Source of the DNA: Oscillospiraceae bacterium
GTDB taxonomy: Bacteria; Bacillota; Clostridia; Oscillospirales; Ruminococcaceae
Reading direction: 5' to 3'
Length of the DNA: 64,000 bases
NCBI GenBank assembly: GCA_902363145.1
Contig: CABIZB010000002.1
Span: forward strand, 248,001 to 312,000
The notes under the pieces are model-generated. The model was not told where the DNA came from. It saw only the letters and a program-made list of their open reading frames with translations, and made no database searches. Of this stretch, positions 9,201 to 16,737 are shown one piece after another. The translations under genes and the position numbers were made by a program. Every line of letters begins with the position of its first letter. The stretch's first letter is position 1.

Positions 9201-9329
9201 CGAAGCAAATTCCGACGTGTTCATTGCTGCCTGAACGGTGATATCCGAGCCGAATGCCGTTACCGAACCCAGTGATATCACAGCGGCAGAAAGGAGAGCC
9301 AGAAATCTTCCTTTTCCTGATCTTATCAT
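6240..9329 (-). CDS. Secreted GH5 glycanase (endoglucanase-like) with fibronectin-type repeats
   Basis: 1029-aa exported enzyme, probably an endo-beta-1,4-glucanase or related glycanase. A signal peptide covers residues 1-35. The GH5 domain spans about 50-395: GWNLGNSLES, HHN near 150, acid/base Glu195 in VNNEPR, and nucleophile Glu313 in VIGEFGA. Residues 398-505 are a beta-rich segment with many aromatics, probably a carbohydrate-binding module. Residues 508-550 hold an HTH...CSVSGC segment common in Clostridial surface proteins. Five fibronectin-III-like repeats of about 87 aa run from 553 to 993, ending in a 36-aa acidic tail. There is no dockerin and no LPXTG, unlike many Ruminococcus cellulases. 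The start ATG is preceded by AAAGGAACG. Substrate is inferred from the family. Confidence 0.9.
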   Translation of the reverse strand: MIRSGKGRFLALLSAAVISLGSVTAFGSDITVQAAMNTSEFASGYSYPTQMRGLTAFQLVSDMGAGWNLGNSLESSDSETNWGNPKTTKSMIDAIAAKGFTTLRVPVRWDDHYSDSSKYIISAEYMDRVETVVNYGLANGMYVILNVHHNDLQTAVSSSTSAQNKISEELSAIWKQIGTRFKDYGDKLIFEVNNEPRCGEDWTGNASYYKCVNANNEAARAAIRATGGNNAKRLIMLPTYCASGDAAKAEAWSNTSGDSMIAASIHAYLPFDFAFSGDGHKDWQASDLTELSGFFTRMYNTFISKGVPVVIGEFGATNKSNTAYREKYAGIYASLARQFAAQDIPCVWWDNNCFGTGSENFGIFNRGSRSFTYGGIADALVAAYNGDPQYETATGGENVLFSGTGTSSNYGQAVSFDPGAITSLSSSDKIYCSYSSYGDIEFILQSFTDSSRGWIQVAPDSVSNGTAVWSVSSLKSAFGGSFSGLGKAYIGDRGSSLTVTKVYVPGGTAHTHVYNGKSAVALEATAYTKGRKQIYCSVSGCTAYRIVTVPKLDSTRPVITSVTAGTEQATVAWSAVSGATKYEVFTYLNDKWTSHGTTTACNMTVKNLTGGTSYGFVVKAYVNGSWSGISNMVYATPVKAAVPRPVITSANAGTEEVALTWSAVQGASQYAVYTYLNNKWELKGTTTACNMTVKNLTGGTSYGFAVKAYVNGEWSDPSDKVYATPKACEIPKPAVTSAKAQDSSVLLSWSTVSGASQYAVYYITGGKWYNAGTTTATAMTVSGLTNGTKYGFAVKAYVSGKWSAITTADIVYATPEAAVTKPVITKAQGQDGRVALNWTSVNGATNYAVYTYLNGKWSVAGYRTANGMYVTGLTNGVKYGFAVKAYVNGSWSGITSADIVYATPVGASVKPVITKAQGQDGRVALNWTSVNGATNYAVYTYLNGKWSLAGYRTANGMYVTGLTNGVKYGFAVKAYVNGAWTNIVSSDIVYATPTADKADVMYADTESFISDDIFDMGIEDIDIGLPDIA
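6349..7671 (-). repeat. Five tandem fibronectin-III-like repeats coding region
   Basis: Five in-frame units of about 260 bp. The two at the gene's 3' end are almost identical in protein (VALNWTSVNGATNYAVYTYL, GLTNGVKYGFAVKAYVNG, DIVYATP) and clearly similar in DNA; the upstream three are more diverged. The same unit recurs in the protein coded at 40959-43334. This points to recent duplication or gene conversion within and between the two genes. Confidence 0.85.
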
Positions 9330-9387
9330 GATCTTCGTTCCTTTCGGGGAAAATTGCCTTACACGGTAATTTTCGCATATTTGTTTA

Positions 9388-9416
9388 ATTATAACATATT
9401 ACGGCACCGATTTCAA
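9388..9416 (-). promoter_or_regulatory. Promoter of the GH5 gene
   Basis: On the minus strand: TTGAAA (complement of 9411-9416), 17-nt spacer, TATAAT (complement of 9388-9393). It gives a leader of about 50 nt before the GH5 start. Confidence 0.75.
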
Positions 9417-9460
9417 GAACTAATGGTTAATTTTATCATGATTTCCTGCATAAGAATATG

Positions 9461-9489
9461 AAAAAAGCCGCCCACAAGGACGGCTTTTC
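9461..9489 (-). terminator. Terminator of the wall-binding/Ig-like protein gene
   Basis: AAAAGCCG pairs with CGGCTTTT around a short loop, followed on the minus strand by a run of six T. It lies 12 nt past the stop of the gene at 9501-10904. Confidence 0.8.
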
Positions 9490-9500
9490 TATTTCACTCA

Positions 9501-10904
9501 TCACTTCAGCTCAAAATAAGCATACACATATCCGCCGCTTGCGGTGGGAAATTTCATGCAGTAGCTGCCGCTTTTAAGGTCGGAAGCGCTGTAATATTTA
9601 TTGAGCACCATGGTCTTTTCCCACTTGTGCATGGCAGGAACAGTAACCTCGGTATCCAGAGCCTTTCCTGCTGTGACAGTTATCCACTTGCCCCTTACCT
9701 GGCGCATAAGCTTGCCATAGCCCTTTACGGTGATGTCGCTGTCGGTGGTGTTCACAAAGGTTATGACGATTTGCTTCTTGCCCCTTTTCTCAGGCTCAAA
9801 CTGCTCCGCATAAACGTCATAGGGATTTGTCATCTCAAACTCACAGGAGATATTATCGGCGATAAGCGCACGATATTTGCCCGATTTCAGCCTTGTGCGG
9901 CTGTAGCGGGTAAGGTCAAGGAAGCAGTTTATGCTGTCACCCGATGATAAAAGCACATTGGAAACGAAGGGACGGTCGGTCTCTTTAGGCTCTACTCTGT
10001 CCCATTCATCGGTGTCGTCATTATACACATAAAGCCCCTGCGCCTCGGCATAATACTCCCCTGCATTGACGGCATATCCGCTGATATCTATTCTCTCGGT
10101 TGACATAATATCATAGCTTGGCTGAGAAGTGCTTACCGCTGCCCGATCTGCGATGCTGAACTCACAGAAAAGCCGCTTCTGACCGTTGTCGGTATAAATA
10201 GTCTGGGCAATGCGGTATTTGCCCGCGGTAAGGTTATTGGAATACGCCTCGGGAGTGAAATACACATCGGCTGAACCATTATAATAGTATGGGTCGCCCA
10301 CATTTCCCAGCTCATATGCTACATCATTAACGACATAGCTGTCCGAGGGCTTTACCTTGTACCACTTGCCGTCGGAATATCTTTGCAGCTCGGTTATCTC
10401 GCCCATGTAGGCAGTGCCGCTGATGTTTTCTGCGGTGAATGTAAACTTTATCTTATCACGGTTTCCCATAACGATAAGCTGCTTGTCGGCGGTCACGGAA
10501 AAGGGGTTGACGGAATCGGTGAGCCTGCCGTCGGAGCCGAAATTGTACTGCTTGCCGTCTATGGTCACAATGCCCACAGCTCCCACGCCGTTCTGGTCAA
10601 AATAATATGTGCCGCCCGAAAGCTTCAGCCAGCCGCCTGTGAACATAATGCCGTCCCGGTAATAGCGGATAACTCCGTTTTTCCTGCCGATGCCGGTGTA
10701 TCTGCCAAGGCAGCTGCCGTAAGGATCAAAGCGATATACCACGCCGTCGATGTTCATAACGCCTGTGGCTGCCGCTCCGTCATGGAGGATATATCTGCCT
10801 GTTCCCTCGCCGCTTTCCCAGCCGTGCTGCACTGCGGACACGGGCACTGCGGATATGCACATAACAGCCGCCATTGCAGCGGCAATAAGTCTGAATTTTT
10901 TCAT
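9501..10904 (-). CDS. Secreted protein with wall-binding repeats and Ig-like domains
   Basis: 467-aa exported protein of unknown role. A signal peptide (KFRLIAAAMAAVMCISAVPV) is followed at residues 30-130 by choline-binding-type repeats (GWLKLSGGTYYFDQNGVG, IVTIDGKQYNFGSDG) that usually hold proteins on cell-wall polymers. Residues 135-467 hold three similar beta-sandwich units, each with a Y-x-DGKW- or GKW-like strand (LQRYSDGKWYKV, MRQVRGKWITV) and an ending like LxxGxYR; they resemble bacterial Ig-like domains. No catalytic motif is visible. It has its own promoter and terminator. The neighbouring cellulase suggests a cell-surface role in fibre contact, but that is inference. Confidence 0.8.
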   Translation of the reverse strand: MKKFRLIAAAMAAVMCISAVPVSAVQHGWESGEGTGRYILHDGAAATGVMNIDGVVYRFDPYGSCLGRYTGIGRKNGVIRYYRDGIMFTGGWLKLSGGTYYFDQNGVGAVGIVTIDGKQYNFGSDGRLTDSVNPFSVTADKQLIVMGNRDKIKFTFTAENISGTAYMGEITELQRYSDGKWYKVKPSDSYVVNDVAYELGNVGDPYYYNGSADVYFTPEAYSNNLTAGKYRIAQTIYTDNGQKRLFCEFSIADRAAVSTSQPSYDIMSTERIDISGYAVNAGEYYAEAQGLYVYNDDTDEWDRVEPKETDRPFVSNVLLSSGDSINCFLDLTRYSRTRLKSGKYRALIADNISCEFEMTNPYDVYAEQFEPEKRGKKQIVITFVNTTDSDITVKGYGKLMRQVRGKWITVTAGKALDTEVTVPAMHKWEKTMVLNKYYSASDLKSGSYCMKFPTASGGYVYAYFELK

Positions 10905-10946
10905 ATTGGTATCCTTTCTTTATGACTGAGTTTATGTTATATTCTG

Positions 10947-10975
10947 ATTATATCATCTGCATGAAAAAGTATCAA
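10947..10975 (-). promoter_or_regulatory. Promoter of the wall-binding/Ig-like protein gene
   Basis: Minus strand TTGATA (complement of 10970-10975), 17-nt spacer, TATAAT (complement of 10947-10952), about 40 nt before the start codon. Confidence 0.7.
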
Positions 10976-11060
10976 GAGGAAAAGAATACCTGTAATCAAA
11001 TGTAGGCAATGGAAATGGTTTTGTAACCGTTTGTTGGGAGTAAGAACCCGTGTTCATTTC

Positions 11061-11192
11061 ATGATCGACCAGCTTAACGATGAACAGATCGAAGCACTTA
11101 TGATGCTTTTAAAGAGCTTCGGTATATCAGATGCTCCAAATGAGGATACTAAAGCAGCGATAAAAGAAAGCGAACAACCGCTCAATAAATAA
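11061..11192 (+). pseudogene. Small 43-aa ORF, probable 3' remnant of a lost gene
   Basis: Reads MIDQLNDEQIEALMMLLKSF followed by a polar tail. The helix-rich start looks like the C-terminal end of a small regulator or antitoxin-type protein, but I do not recognise the family. The only GGGAG is about 20 nt upstream of the ATG, too far to serve it, whereas the stop codon runs straight into a good terminator hairpin. A native 3' end without a native 5' end suggests a decayed gene. The frame is also open for about 95 nt upstream of the ATG without a recognisable start. Confidence 0.4.
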
Positions 11193-11227
11193 GCGCTCTG
11201 TCTTTTATAAGGCAAAGCGCTGTTTTT
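11192..11227 (+). terminator. Terminator after the small remnant ORF
   Basis: AGCGCT at 11193-11198 pairs with AGCGCT at 11216-11221; the stem continues inward with TGTCTT/AAGGCA (one wobble, one mismatch) and is followed by GTTTTTAT. Confidence 0.7.
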
Positions 11228-11236
11228 ATATCATAT

Positions 11237-11271
11237 AACAAAAGATCCGCAAACCGAAAAGGCTTGCGGAT
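11237..11271 (-). terminator. Terminator of tRNA-Lys
   Basis: ATCCGCAAACC/GGCTTGCGGAT hairpin with a GAAAA loop, followed on the minus strand by TCTTTTGTT. It begins 5 nt after the tRNA 3' end. Confidence 0.8.
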
Positions 11272-11275
11272 ACAT

Positions 11276-11351
11276 TGGTGAGCCATTGGGGATTTGAACC
11301 CCAGACCCTTTGATTAAAAGTCAAATGCTCTGCCGACTGAGCTAATGGCTC
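11276..11351 (-). tRNA. tRNA-Lys (anticodon TTT)
   Basis: A 76-nt cloverleaf on the minus strand. Acceptor GAGCCAT pairs with ATGGCTC, discriminator A, CCA is encoded. D arm GCTCAGTCGGCAGAGC; anticodon loop CTTTTAA gives TTT; T arm GGGGTTCAAATCCCC. It has its own consensus promoter and terminator. Confidence 0.97.
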
Positions 11352-11370
11352 ATCTCAACAATGCTTATTT

Positions 11371-11399
11371 ATTATATCAAATAAAAATTGCCTTGTCAA
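11371..11399 (-). promoter_or_regulatory. Promoter of tRNA-Lys
   Basis: Perfect consensus on the minus strand: TTGACA (complement of 11394-11399), 17-nt spacer, TATAAT (complement of 11371-11376), about 20 nt before the tRNA. Confidence 0.88.
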
Positions 11400-11443
11400 C
11401 AGGATTTTGCCAAAAGCCCTTGAATTTACATTTTGTTAACATC

Positions 11444-11956
11444 TCACCTAAGCAGCAGATTTACCGTAAGCACGCTGAAAATAAAGCCAGTCAGGTCTCC
11501 CGTGAGGGAAGCCGCAAGGGTGTGGCGGGTCTTTTTTATGCCTGCCGCCCCGTAATAGACCGCAAGGGTGTAAAAGGTTGTCTCGGTGGAGCCGAGCATC
11601 ACGCTTGCCACCTTGCCCACAAAGCTGTCGGGGCCGCTGTCCGAGATGATGCTCTCATACACAGCCAGCGCTCCGCTGCCGGAAACAGGCCTTATCAGTG
11701 CCAGCGGCATGCACTGCGAGGGAAAGCCGATGCTGTCAAAAATCTGTGCCGATACGTTTGTTATCAGCTCCATTGCCCCCGATGCCTTGAACATTCCCAC
11801 CGCCGTTATCAGTGCAATAAGAGTGGGCAGCAGCTCTGCACAGGTTTTCAGATTATCGGCAGCACCCTTTACGAACTCGCCGAAAATATCCGTCCTTTTA
11901 TATATCCCCCACAATATCACTATGGCGGCGCATATGGGTATCACAAGGCTTGTCAT
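11444..11956 (-). CDS. spmB: Spore maturation protein B
   Basis: 170-aa membrane protein of the nucleoside-recognition/Gate domain family, in Bacillus needed for spore core dehydration. Hydrophobic segments include LVIPICAAIVILWGIY at the N-terminus; the conserved PVSGSGALAVYESII and GSTETTFYTLAVYYG are family hallmarks. I choose ATG 11956 (MTSLVIPICA) because AAAGGAG precedes it; a longer frame from 12022 lies within spmA and has no ribosome site. It overlaps the end of spmA by 59 nt, so the two are surely co-translated. It suggests the organism forms spores, or kept these genes from a sporulating ancestor. Confidence 0.92.
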   Translation of the reverse strand: MTSLVIPICAAIVILWGIYKRTDIFGEFVKGAADNLKTCAELLPTLIALITAVGMFKASGAMELITNVSAQIFDSIGFPSQCMPLALIRPVSGSGALAVYESIISDSGPDSFVGKVASVMLGSTETTFYTLAVYYGAAGIKKTRHTLAASLTGDLTGFIFSVLTVNLLLR

Positions 11957-12551
11957 GCTCGGTTCTCCTTTCATTTTTCCGTCTGATAAAGGGAAGCACC
12001 GCCGCTGTAAGGGAGAATGCAAGTGCGGCTGCCGATGTTATCCACACGGCGGGAATTATCTCCAGCGGCTCCGCAGAACCGTATTTCATGCGTATGGAAA
12101 GGGCTGTTGAGGGGATAAGGGTAATGGAAGCGGTGTTCAGGACGGTGAATATCACCATTGAGGGAGTGGCGGTGTCCCCTGCTTTCTCCTCTTCAGCAAG
12201 GGCTTTCATTGCTTCTATCCCGAAAGGCGTGGCGGCATTGCCCAGCCCCAGCAGATTTGCGGTTATGTTCATGCAGATGGCATGGAACGCCCTTCCGTTT
12301 TTGTCGATATCACGGAAAAGTCCGCCGAGTATAAATGAAAAGCCTTTTGCCAGCACATCGGTAAGCCCCGATCTTTCCGCAATGCGCATAAGTCCGCCCC
12401 AGAAGCACATTCCGCCGCAAAGATATATGCAAAGCTCCACCGCATTCACAGGCTCGGTGAGCACTGCCTCGGTAAGCTGCCCGGACGTACCCGTAAAGAC
12501 GGATACGGCTATGGAAACAAGTATAAGTCCTGCAAAAATAATGGTAAGCAT
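11898..12551 (-). CDS. spmA: Spore maturation protein A
   Basis: 217-aa integral membrane protein of the Gate family and partner of SpmB. Visible are an N-terminal membrane helix (TIIFAGLILVSIAVSVFTG), CGGMCFWGGLMRIAE, and the family motif NLLGLGNAATPFGIEAM. In Bacillus spmA-spmB act in the developing spore, and clostridial homologues influence spore heat resistance. The start ATG 12551 has CGGAG upstream. The last 59 nt overlap spmB. The C-terminal 20 residues are polar and may exist only because of this overlap. Confidence 0.92.
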   Translation of the reverse strand: MLTIIFAGLILVSIAVSVFTGTSGQLTEAVLTEPVNAVELCIYLCGGMCFWGGLMRIAERSGLTDVLAKGFSFILGGLFRDIDKNGRAFHAICMNITANLLGLGNAATPFGIEAMKALAEEEKAGDTATPSMVIFTVLNTASITLIPSTALSIRMKYGSAEPLEIIPAVWITSAAALAFSLTAAVLPFIRRKNERRTEHDKPCDTHMRRHSDIVGDI

Positions 12552-12667
12552 GTCATCACTCCGAGAAAAATATATGTATCATGCAGACGGATTATTCAAC
12601 CCCAACGGCAGCGAAAACGATTTATGCGTTAGTTTTTACCATTATCTAAATTTTTTCTCAAAAGCTA

Positions 12668-12696
12668 TTGCAATTTCAGAAAAAGTATGATATAAT
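12668..12696 (+). promoter_or_regulatory. Promoter of the SRP RNA
   Basis: TTGCAA at 12668-12673, 17-nt spacer, TATAAT at 12691-12696. A small hairpin (ACATC...GATGT) follows at the predicted RNA start. Confidence 0.82.
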
Positions 12697-12718
12697 ATAT
12701 AACATCTAAGTTGGATGT

Positions 12719-12850
12719 AATCCGATATATAGGTGTGCGGGCCCTGTGCAACAAAACACCGTGAACCATGTCAGGCGGGGAACCGAGCAGCATTAAGCGG
12801 TACGTTTCGTGTGCCGCAGCAAGCCTGCACACCTATGTATCGGATTTTTT
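12719..12850 (+). ncRNA. ffs: Signal recognition particle RNA (small bacterial type)
   Basis: Rod-shaped RNA: AATCCGATA...AGGTGTGC at the 5' end pairs with GCACACCT...TATCGGATT at the 3' end. The apical domain has the conserved GTGAACCATGTCAGG and the asymmetric bulge GAGCAGCATTAAGCGG of the Ffh-binding helix 8. A T-run follows the closing stem. Its position just upstream of the dnaX-ybaB-recR cluster is the usual Firmicutes location of scr/ffs. Exact mature ends are uncertain because of possible processing. Confidence 0.92.
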
Positions 12851-12875
12851 ATAAAACAGAAAGATGGCCAGCTGA

Positions 12876-13814
12876 ATGAAGAGATTACTGAAATTTTTCT
12901 CTGCGCTGAAACGGCTTTATGTCACCTCGGCACCTGCAGGCGCCGCTGTGCCCTATGTGCTGGGTCTGATATTTGTATTTTTCTATTTCGTCGATCACAC
13001 TCACCCCGATGAAGCATATCTGATATGCGGAGCGGTCATGTTCCTGGCGGGGCTTTTCATACAGATAGGCTTTTCAGTTAACAGGGGCATAAATGGCACC
13101 CCCGCCGACTACCTTTCGGATTACGATAAGGACGTTATCGGCACAGCCTTTATGTACGGTGAGAAGAAGCGAATGTTTTACTCCGCTCTGGAGCTGCTCC
13201 TGGCGGAAAATAATTATAACGATGCCCTGGATATTTTCAGGGACCTTAAAGGCAAAAGCCTGACAGACAGCGAACAGGGCGTTCTGGGCTTTTACACCTC
13301 CATCTGCTACAGCAGAATGGGATATTCCACCAACGCCGCTCACTGTGCAGTTATCGCAGCCGAAAAGGAGATACATCTCCCCGAATCGCTGCTTATGGCG
13401 GCAAGGAACTTTTCCCTCTCCGCAAGCTACGGCTCTGCGGCTGAGTATTACGAAAAGCTCGTTCCCATCGCCGAGAGCAAGGGCATTTTCCCTTTCATCT
13501 ACAACGAGATAGGCAGAATGTTCCTTTCGGCTAATCTTCCCGAAAAAAGCAGATATTACTTTGAAAAATCAATAGAATACGGTCTTGACCCCATAACCTC
13601 TCAGGGCGGTCTTGCGCTGGCAAGCCTGCTGGAGGGCAAGGAGGACGAAGCCTGTGAAAGGTACCGCCTTGCGCTTATCGCACGAATAGGCGATATGGAG
13701 GGGTTCAAGTCATACTGCGCTCAGATATGCACCGCAGGCGGCTATCCCGAAAATTTCTTTGAGGAGCACCTGAGGGAGCGCTACGGCAAAGCCGACTCCC
13801 ACATCAACGGATAA
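12876..13814 (+). CDS. Membrane-anchored TPR-like protein
   Basis: 312 aa, function unknown. Two hydrophobic segments at about residues 22-42 (AAVPYVLGLIFVFFYFVD) and 48-68 (YLICGAVMFLAGLFIQIGF) anchor the protein; the remainder is helical with tetratricopeptide-like pairs, for example ALELLLAENNYNDALDIF, SASYGSAAEYYEKLVPIAES and FLSANLPEKSRYYFEKSIEY. Such proteins usually act as scaffolds. It sits between the SRP RNA and dnaX, 21 nt before dnaX, so it is likely co-transcribed with the DNA-repair cluster. The ribosome site before ATG 12876 is weak. Confidence 0.75.
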   Translation: MKRLLKFFSALKRLYVTSAPAGAAVPYVLGLIFVFFYFVDHTHPDEAYLICGAVMFLAGLFIQIGFSVNRGINGTPADYLSDYDKDVIGTAFMYGEKKRMFYSALELLLAENNYNDALDIFRDLKGKSLTDSEQGVLGFYTSICYSRMGYSTNAAHCAVIAAEKEIHLPESLLMAARNFSLSASYGSAAEYYEKLVPIAESKGIFPFIYNEIGRMFLSANLPEKSRYYFEKSIEYGLDPITSQGGLALASLLEGKEDEACERYRLALIARIGDMEGFKSYCAQICTAGGYPENFFEEHLRERYGKADSHING

Positions 13815-13835
13815 TTATAAAAGAGGAAGGATTTT

Positions 13836-15485
13836 ATGTATCAGGCGTTATACAGGAAATACAGACCCGCCACGTTTGACGATGTAATCTCCCAGTCTCA
13901 TATTACCACAACGCTGAAAAATCAGATAATGAGCGGCAAAACCGCTCATGCCTACCTGTTCACAGGTTCAAGAGGAACGGGTAAGACCACCTGCGCCAGA
14001 ATTTTTGCCAAGGCGCTCAACTGCGAGCACCCCGTAAACGGCTCGCCCTGCTGTCAGTGCGATATCTGCCGTGACGCAGACAACTTTGCTCTCGCCGATA
14101 TCATCGAGATAGACGCAGCCTCCAACGGCTCCGTAAACGATGCCCGTGAGCTGAGGGAAGCTACCGAATACACCCCCGAACGGTGCAGATACAAAATATA
14201 CATCATCGACGAGGTCCATATGCTTTCAAAGGAAGCGTTCAATGCTCTGCTGAAGGTCATTGAGGAGCCTCCCCCGTATATAAAGTTCATCATGGCGACC
14301 ACCGAGCTTCACAAGGTGCTGCCGACCATTCTGTCAAGATGCCAGCGGTTTGACTTTATGCGAATAAAGACCGAGGACATCGCCGCACGTCTCAGCGACA
14401 TTGCGGTAAAGGAAAACATCACCCTCGCCCCCGACGCTGCCGAGCTTATCGCAAAGGCTGCCGACGGCGGTATGCGTGACGCTCTTTCCATTCTCGACAG
14501 ATGTATCGCATTTTCCGAAAACATCACCGCCGATGTGGTATCCGAAGCGGCAGGCATCGCAGGCCGTGACTACCTTTTCGCTCTGGCGGAAGCCGTTGCG
14601 GACAAGGATCCCGCAAAAGCGCTGGATATCATCTCTCAGCTGTACGACCGCTCAAAGGATATGCAGCGGCTGTGCGAAGAGCTGGCGGCACAGTTTCGGA
14701 ACATTATGATAGCCATTTCAGCCCCCGAGCAGACAAAATCAATGATCTGCCTGCCCTCGGAGCTTGAGACCATAAAGCGGATAGCGTCTAAAATGACTCT
14801 TCCCGATGTATTGTCCCATCTGGACACACTTTCCTCCTGCGCAGAGCGTATGTCCCGTTCCCTCTCAAAGAGGATAGACATGGAGATGTGCGTTATCAGA
14901 ATGTGCAGCGGAGCGGCTATTGTCACCGCCCAGGCCCCTGCTCAGGCAGCGGACAGAAGTGAGATCGATAGGCTGAACGCCAAGATATCCGAGCTTGAAC
15001 AGAAGCTGGAGCAGAAGGCTGACGGCTCACCGAGACCTCAGCCGCAAAATCAGAAATATCCTCCCGCATCGGAGCGTGCCGCCGAAATGGCAGCCGCAGC
15101 ATCGGGAAGCTCGTCCATAAACTATATCGACCGCTGGTTCGATATCATAGACAAGCTGAAGGAGACCTGCCCCTCAGTCGCCCCTGCCCTTAACGGCACC
15201 TACGGCTATGAGTGCGGCGGAAAGCTGCTCATAAACACCAAGGACAAGCTTATCGGCGTGCTTACACGCTCCCCCGAGAACTGTGTCAAGATACTGTCCG
15301 CCATAAATCAGCTGACAGGTCTTACCCTTTCCAACAAGATACTTGTGGGCTACAGGGAAAATCTTGACCGCTCACTGGCAGGCGGCGGCGAAAGCAAGGC
15401 GGAAGCAAAAATATCCCCCGAGGAAGCCCGGAAGGCTCTGCTTGAAAAGGCAGAAAACGGCGGTGTTCCCGTCGAAACTATCTAA
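13836..15485 (+). CDS. dnaX: DNA polymerase III gamma/tau subunit
   Basis: Clamp-loader ATPase of 549 aa. Walker A is GSRGTGKTTCAR at about residue 44; the zinc-binding CEHPVNGSPCCQCDIC follows, Walker B is IYIIDEVHML, the sensor region is ATTELHKVLPTILSRCQRFD. The C-terminal third holds a charged coiled coil (EIDRLNAKISELEQKLEQK) and the tau-like polymerase-binding region. No slippery A-run with a stop is evident, so only tau-length product is expected. AGAGGAAGG precedes the start. It heads dnaX-ybaB-recR. Confidence 0.97.
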   Translation: MYQALYRKYRPATFDDVISQSHITTTLKNQIMSGKTAHAYLFTGSRGTGKTTCARIFAKALNCEHPVNGSPCCQCDICRDADNFALADIIEIDAASNGSVNDARELREATEYTPERCRYKIYIIDEVHMLSKEAFNALLKVIEEPPPYIKFIMATTELHKVLPTILSRCQRFDFMRIKTEDIAARLSDIAVKENITLAPDAAELIAKAADGGMRDALSILDRCIAFSENITADVVSEAAGIAGRDYLFALAEAVADKDPAKALDIISQLYDRSKDMQRLCEELAAQFRNIMIAISAPEQTKSMICLPSELETIKRIASKMTLPDVLSHLDTLSSCAERMSRSLSKRIDMEMCVIRMCSGAAIVTAQAPAQAADRSEIDRLNAKISELEQKLEQKADGSPRPQPQNQKYPPASERAAEMAAAASGSSSINYIDRWFDIIDKLKETCPSVAPALNGTYGYECGGKLLINTKDKLIGVLTRSPENCVKILSAINQLTGLTLSNKILVGYRENLDRSLAGGGESKAEAKISPEEARKALLEKAENGGVPVETI

Positions 15486-15577
15486 GCTCAGTATCCGTCG
15501 GTATCCGTCGGATAATTGCTGCGGCACAGGCTGCGGCGCATAAATTTGAATACAATTTTTTCAAAGGAGTTATCACT

Positions 15578-15925
15578 ATGAAAGCAAGATTACCACAGGG
15601 TATGGGCGGCGGCGCTCAGAATATGCAGAACATGATAAAGCAGGCTCAGAAGATGCAGGCTGAGATCACCAATGTTCAGGAAGAGATCGAGAACGAGACC
15701 TTCACCGCTACCACAGGCGGCGGAGCTGTTGAGATCACCATGAACGGCAGAAAGCAGGTCCAGTCCCTTAACATCAAGCCCGAAGTCGTTGACAAGGACG
15801 ATGTTGAGATGCTCCAGGATCTTCTTATCAGCGCTATCAACGAGTGCGTAAAGCAGATCGAGGATACCTCCGAGGCAAAGATGGGCGCAGTAACAGGCGG
15901 CGTTTCTTTCCCCGGCCTTTTCTGA
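15578..15925 (+). CDS. ybaB: YbaB/EbfC family nucleoid-associated protein
   Basis: 115-aa DNA-binding dimer of the YbaB/EbfC family, almost always between dnaX and recR. Typical features are the glycine/methionine-rich start (PQGMGGGAQNMQNMIKQAQK), a helix (MQAEITNVQEEIENE), and the strand region VEITMNGRKQVQSLNIKPEV. The ribosome site is AAAGGAG. The 92-nt gap to dnaX holds a direct repeat TATCCGTCGG twice. It probably helps compact DNA or assist RecR-linked repair; the precise role is not settled for the family. Confidence 0.95.
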   Translation: MKARLPQGMGGGAQNMQNMIKQAQKMQAEITNVQEEIENETFTATTGGGAVEITMNGRKQVQSLNIKPEVVDKDDVEMLQDLLISAINECVKQIEDTSEAKMGAVTGGVSFPGLF

Positions 15926-15996
15926 TACCCCATAAATAAAAAGCTTGGCGGGGACTGGATAATAGTCCCCGCATTTTATCGAAAGGAGCATTTGCA

Positions 15997-16599
15997 ATGG
16001 CAAACAGCACAGCACTGCCTCTGGTGCTCCTTGCGGAGCAGTTCGCAAAGCTTCCGGGCATTGGCATGAAAACCGCACAAAGGCTGGCTTATTTTGTAAT
16101 GGGCATGAGCGACGAGGACGCACAGGCCTTTGCAGACGCTATAATCAATGCCCACAGCACGGTAAAGGAGTGCCGTATCTGCTGCAATCTTACCGATTCG
16201 GGTGTGTGCCCCATATGCAGCGATGATATGCGTGACCCCTCCACTATCTGCGTGGTGGAGACACCCAAGGACATTACCGCATTCGAGCGCACAAACGAGT
16301 ACAAGGGCGTTTATCATGTACTCCATGGGCTTATCTCTCCACTGGACGGCGTTACTCCCGAGCAGATACGCATAAAGGAGCTGCTGAACAGGATAAAGAA
16401 AGGCGGCGTGAAAGAGGTCATCATGGCGACCAACCCCACTGTTGAGGGCGAAGCCACTGCCATGTACATCTCAAAGCTTTTAAAGCCCCTGGGAATAAAG
16501 GTAACACGCCTTGCATTCGGTCTGCCCATAGGCGGAACACTGGAATTTGCGGACGAGGTTACTCTTTTCAAAGCACTGGAGAATCGCAGTGAGATTTGA
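15997..16599 (+). CDS. recR: Recombination mediator RecR
   Basis: 200-aa protein of the RecFOR pathway, which loads RecA on gapped DNA. A helix-hairpin-helix ([20 protein letters not shown]) starts the protein, the zinc finger is [16 protein letters not shown] at about residues 56-71, and the Toprim domain includes [14 protein letters not shown] and [16 protein letters not shown]. The start follows GAAAGGAGC. It ends the cluster. Full length and all motifs present. Confidence 0.97.
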   Translation: MANSTALPLVLLAEQFAKLPGIGMKTAQRLAYFVMGMSDEDAQAFADAIINAHSTVKECRICCNLTDSGVCPICSDDMRDPSTICVVETPKDITAFERTNEYKGVYHVLHGLISPLDGVTPEQIRIKELLNRIKKGGVKEVIMATNPTVEGEATAMYISKLLKPLGIKVTRLAFGLPIGGTLEFADEVTLFKALENRSEI

Positions 16600-16620
16600 C
16601 ATATCTGTCATATAAATCAC

Positions 16621-16650
16621 TTTATATTTGTGAAATGCCACAAATATAAA
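16621..16650. promoter_or_regulatory. AT-rich 12-bp inverted repeat upstream of the tRNA-Gln promoter
   Basis: TTTATATTTGTG at 16621-16632 and CACAAATATAAA at 16639-16650, 6-nt loop. No T-run follows on the plus strand, so terminator function for recR is doubtful. It could be an operator or upstream element for the adjacent promoter. Function unknown. Confidence 0.4.
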
Positions 16651-16658
16651 AAAAGGTA

Positions 16659-16687
16659 TTGACTTTTTAGAATGAATGTGGTATGAT
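16659..16687 (+). promoter_or_regulatory. Promoter of the tRNA-Gln pair
   Basis: TTGACT at 16659-16664, 17-nt spacer, TATGAT at 16682-16687, about 50 nt before the first tRNA. Confidence 0.75.
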
Positions 16688-16737
16688 ATATAAGTCGTCA
16701 GGGAACGTTACCAATTCCGATTAAGTTAAACCTTTAC

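Noticed and set aside
13836..15485. Programmed frameshift in dnaX giving a short gamma form
   Set aside because: No A-rich slippery run followed by an early stop is visible in the appropriate region.
16621..16650. Terminator of recR
   Set aside because: The inverted repeat is AT-only in most of the stem and is followed by A, not T, on the recR strand.
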